The notes under the pieces are model-generated. The model did no database searches, had not been told where the DNA came from, and worked only from the letters and a program-made list of their open reading frames with translations. 14,209 nucleotides of DNA from an uncultured Collinsella sp. GTDB lineage: Bacteria > Actinomycetota > Coriobacteriia > Coriobacteriales > Coriobacteriaceae. Shown here piece by piece: positions 12,543 to 14,209 of the stretch (position 1 is its first letter; every line of letters begins with the position of its first letter). A program made the translations under genes and the position numbers. The DNA lies in contig CALJDJ010000009.1 of the NCBI GenBank assembly GCA_938023705.1, positions 1 through 14,209 of the forward strand, in the 5' to 3' direction.

Positions 12543-14161
12543 TGACTGACGTGCGAGAGGCCGCGCAGAACCTGATCGAGTACGCCATCCACCGATCGAT
12601 GATCGGCCAGGACGACCGGATCTGGGCATACAACACCATTTTGGAGTGCATCGGCGCCACGGGTCCCGCACTCGATATGGCCTGGGCGCTCCAGGTTGAG
12701 AAACTCTCGCTCTTGCACCCCAATACCCTGCCCGACTTTGATCTTGAAGGCACGCTTGCCGCGCTTTCCGAGGCCGCCGTTACCAACGGTGCCGCCGAGG
12801 ACACGGCGTCAGGCCGCGACCGCATCGCCATGCGCATCATGGGTGCGCTCATGCCGAGGCCTTCGGTTGTAAACGAGGAGTTCAACGGACGTATGGGCGT
12901 CAACGAGCCCCGCGCCGCAACCGACTGGTTCTACGGCCTGTGCTGCGACGCCGGCTACGTGCGCCGTGCCGCCATCGCGCGCAACATCAAATGGAGCACC
13001 CCCACCAACTGGGGCGATCTTGAGATCACCATCAACCTCTCCAAGCCTGAGAAGGACCCACGCGATATCGCCGCGGCTGGTGCCGCAAAGAACACGGGCG
13101 AGAAGTATCCCGCCTGCCAGCTCTGCATCGAAAACGAGAGCTATCCCGGACGCTCCGCCGCAGCCGACGGCGGCGCTCACCCCGCTCGCCAGAACCTGCG
13201 CATTATCCCCATCCAGCTCAACGGCGAGCGCTGGGGTTTCCAGTACAGCCCGTACGCGTACTTTAACGAGCATTGCATTGCCATGAGCTCCGAGCATCGT
13301 CCGATGCACGTCGACCGCAAGGGCCTGACCTGCCTGCTCGACTTTGTGGACCTGTTCCCGCATTACTTCATCGGCTCCAACGCCGACCTGCCTATCGTGG
13401 GCGGCTCGATTCTGTCGCACGACCACTTCCAGGGTGGCGCGCACGAGTTCCCCATGATGCACGCCGCCGAGGTCTCGCAGTTTAGCGTGCCCGGTTTTAA
13501 CCAGGTCAGCGGCACCGTGCTGCAGTGGCCGCTCTCGGTGCTGCGCCTGCGCTCGCACGACCGCGCCCAGCTGCTCGATGCCGCCGAGAAGATTATCCTC
13601 GCCTGGCGCGAGTGGACCGATGAGTCGGTGGGCGTCATCGCACGCACAGCCGATGGCGTGGCGCACAACACCGTGACGCCCGTCATCCGCCGCGTCGACT
13701 CCCGCGGCAATGCCGGAGGCGAGATCTACGAGGCCTACTTGGCGCTTCGCTGCAACATCACGACCGACGAGCATCCGCTGGGCGTGTTCCACCCGCATGC
13801 CGAGTACCACCATATTAAAAAGGAGAACATCGGCCTGATCGAGGTCATGGGCCTGGCCATTCTGCCGCCGCGCTTGGTTCCCGAGCTCGGTGCTGTCCGC
13901 GAGCACCTGCTGGCGGCCAAGGCCGATGCCAGCTACGATCTTGCCTGCGCTCTCGAGAGCGACGACCTTTGCCGCAGCCACGCCGCATGGGCGGAGGACG
14001 TCTTTGCTCGCCGCGCGAACGAGCTTACGGCGGATAACGCCATCGACATCCTGCATGAGGAGGTCGGCGTGGTGTTTAGCCACGTGCTCGACAACGCCGG
14101 AGTCTTTAAGTGGGACGAGGACGGACGCGCCGCCCAGCAGCGCTTTATCGACTCACTGTAA
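12533..14161 (+). CDS. galT: Class II galactose-1-phosphate uridylyltransferase, 542 aa
   Basis: Swaps galactose-1-phosphate with UDP-glucose to give glucose-1-phosphate and UDP-galactose, the second Leloir step. It belongs to the Gram-positive class II family (about 490-540 residues), not the shorter E. coli type. Landmarks: KWSTPTNWGDLEITINLSKPEKDP (about 153-176), CQLC at 195-198 in the CxxC region, GFQYSPYAYFNEHCI (235-249), active-site region SILSHDHFQGGAHEFPM (292-308), and GVFHPHAEYHHIKKENIGLIEVMGLA (417-442). It overlaps the galK end by 10 bp. The ATG at 12533 has AAGGGGG ten bases upstream; the ATG at 12542, overlapping the galK stop as TAATG, is an alternative that removes three residues and also implies coupled translation. 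Same operon as galK. No galE or galM is seen in this window. Confidence 0.93.
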   Translation: MAVMTDVREAAQNLIEYAIHRSMIGQDDRIWAYNTILECIGATGPALDMAWALQVEKLSLLHPNTLPDFDLEGTLAALSEAAVTNGAAEDTASGRDRIAMRIMGALMPRPSVVNEEFNGRMGVNEPRAATDWFYGLCCDAGYVRRAAIARNIKWSTPTNWGDLEITINLSKPEKDPRDIAAAGAAKNTGEKYPACQLCIENESYPGRSAAADGGAHPARQNLRIIPIQLNGERWGFQYSPYAYFNEHCIAMSSEHRPMHVDRKGLTCLLDFVDLFPHYFIGSNADLPIVGGSILSHDHFQGGAHEFPMMHAAEVSQFSVPGFNQVSGTVLQWPLSVLRLRSHDRAQLLDAAEKIILAWREWTDESVGVIARTADGVAHNTVTPVIRRVDSRGNAGGEIYEAYLALRCNITTDEHPLGVFHPHAEYHHIKKENIGLIEVMGLAILPPRLVPELGAVREHLLAAKADASYDLACALESDDLCRSHAAWAEDVFARRANELTADNAIDILHEEVGVVFSHVLDNAGVFKWDEDGRAAQQRFIDSL

Positions 14162-14194
14162 TGATCCCTTGGGGACGGAGGAAAACAGATCATT
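14160..14194. repeat. Palindromic element at the galT stop, near the window edge
   Basis: AATGATC (14160-14166) and GATCATT (14188-14194) flank a 21-base loop containing GGGGACGGAGG. It overlaps the galT stop codon. There is no T-tract, so it does not look like an ordinary terminator. The GGGGAC[A/G]G core also occurs in the hairpin at 8605-8645, which suggests a dispersed repeat family. Confidence 0.45.
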
Positions 14195-14209
14195 CCGCCT
14201 GCAAGACAA

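Noticed and set aside
11310..12671. 453-residue open frame antisense to galK
   Set aside because: It mirrors the codon structure of galK in GC-rich DNA, is rich in Gly, Ala, Val, His and Asp without any motif, and galK is unmistakable on the other strand.
12809..14083. 424-residue open frame antisense to galT
   Set aside because: Shadow of galT; no recognisable domain and no ribosome binding site.

Overview
This GC-rich window (about 60% by eye) looks like part of the chromosome of a gut Coriobacteriia-type actinobacterium, Collinsella being my best guess. That rests on gene style and codon use: a class II GalT, a galactokinase with a GNHTDH signature, an FprA flavodiiron protein typical of anaerobes, and a BceAB-type ABC pair. 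It is inference; there is no rRNA or marker gene to confirm it. I found no tRNA, rRNA, CRISPR array, transposase or phage gene.

Layout, left to right. (1) On the minus strand, an overlapping two-gene operon encodes a BceA-like ATPase (2259-3044) and a BceB-like ten-helix permease (68-2269). (2) Divergent on the plus strand is one protein joining an N-terminal MutT/NudG-like NUDIX domain to a C-terminal Vsr mismatch endonuclease domain (3189-4175). This is the most unusual gene here. (3) A gap of about 490 bp with no convincing gene leads to an AraC-family regulator that looks leaderless (4665-5603) and a HAD phosphatase (5660-6283), probably co-transcribed. (4) A 322-bp convergent gap is packed with repeats: two copies of a roughly 80-bp unit, then a 125-bp nested palindrome whose core is a bidirectional terminator. 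(5) A class II fructose/tagatose-bisphosphate aldolase (minus, 6606-7463) is divergent from a DeoR-family regulator (plus, 7799-8602), with two TTTCT...AGAAA palindromes between them. (6) A flavodiiron protein (minus, 8677-9837) converges on the DeoR gene across a long hairpin. (7) A LacI-family regulator (minus, 9967-10998) is divergent from galK-galT (plus, 11337-14161), and the space between them holds three exact copies of a 13-bp operator-like sequence.

How the genes work together. The right half is a galactose unit: the LacI-family protein probably represses galK-galT and itself through the three operators. GalK makes galactose-1-phosphate and GalT exchanges it with UDP-glucose; galE and galM are not in the window. 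The DeoR protein probably controls the adjacent aldolase. The flavodiiron protein detoxifies O2 or NO, as expected for a strict anaerobe. The BceAB pair probably exports or senses a peptide antibiotic or other envelope-active compound, but no BceRS-type two-component genes are visible. The NUDIX-Vsr fusion would combine nucleotide-pool cleaning with T:G mismatch repair. No cytosine methyltransferase lies beside it.
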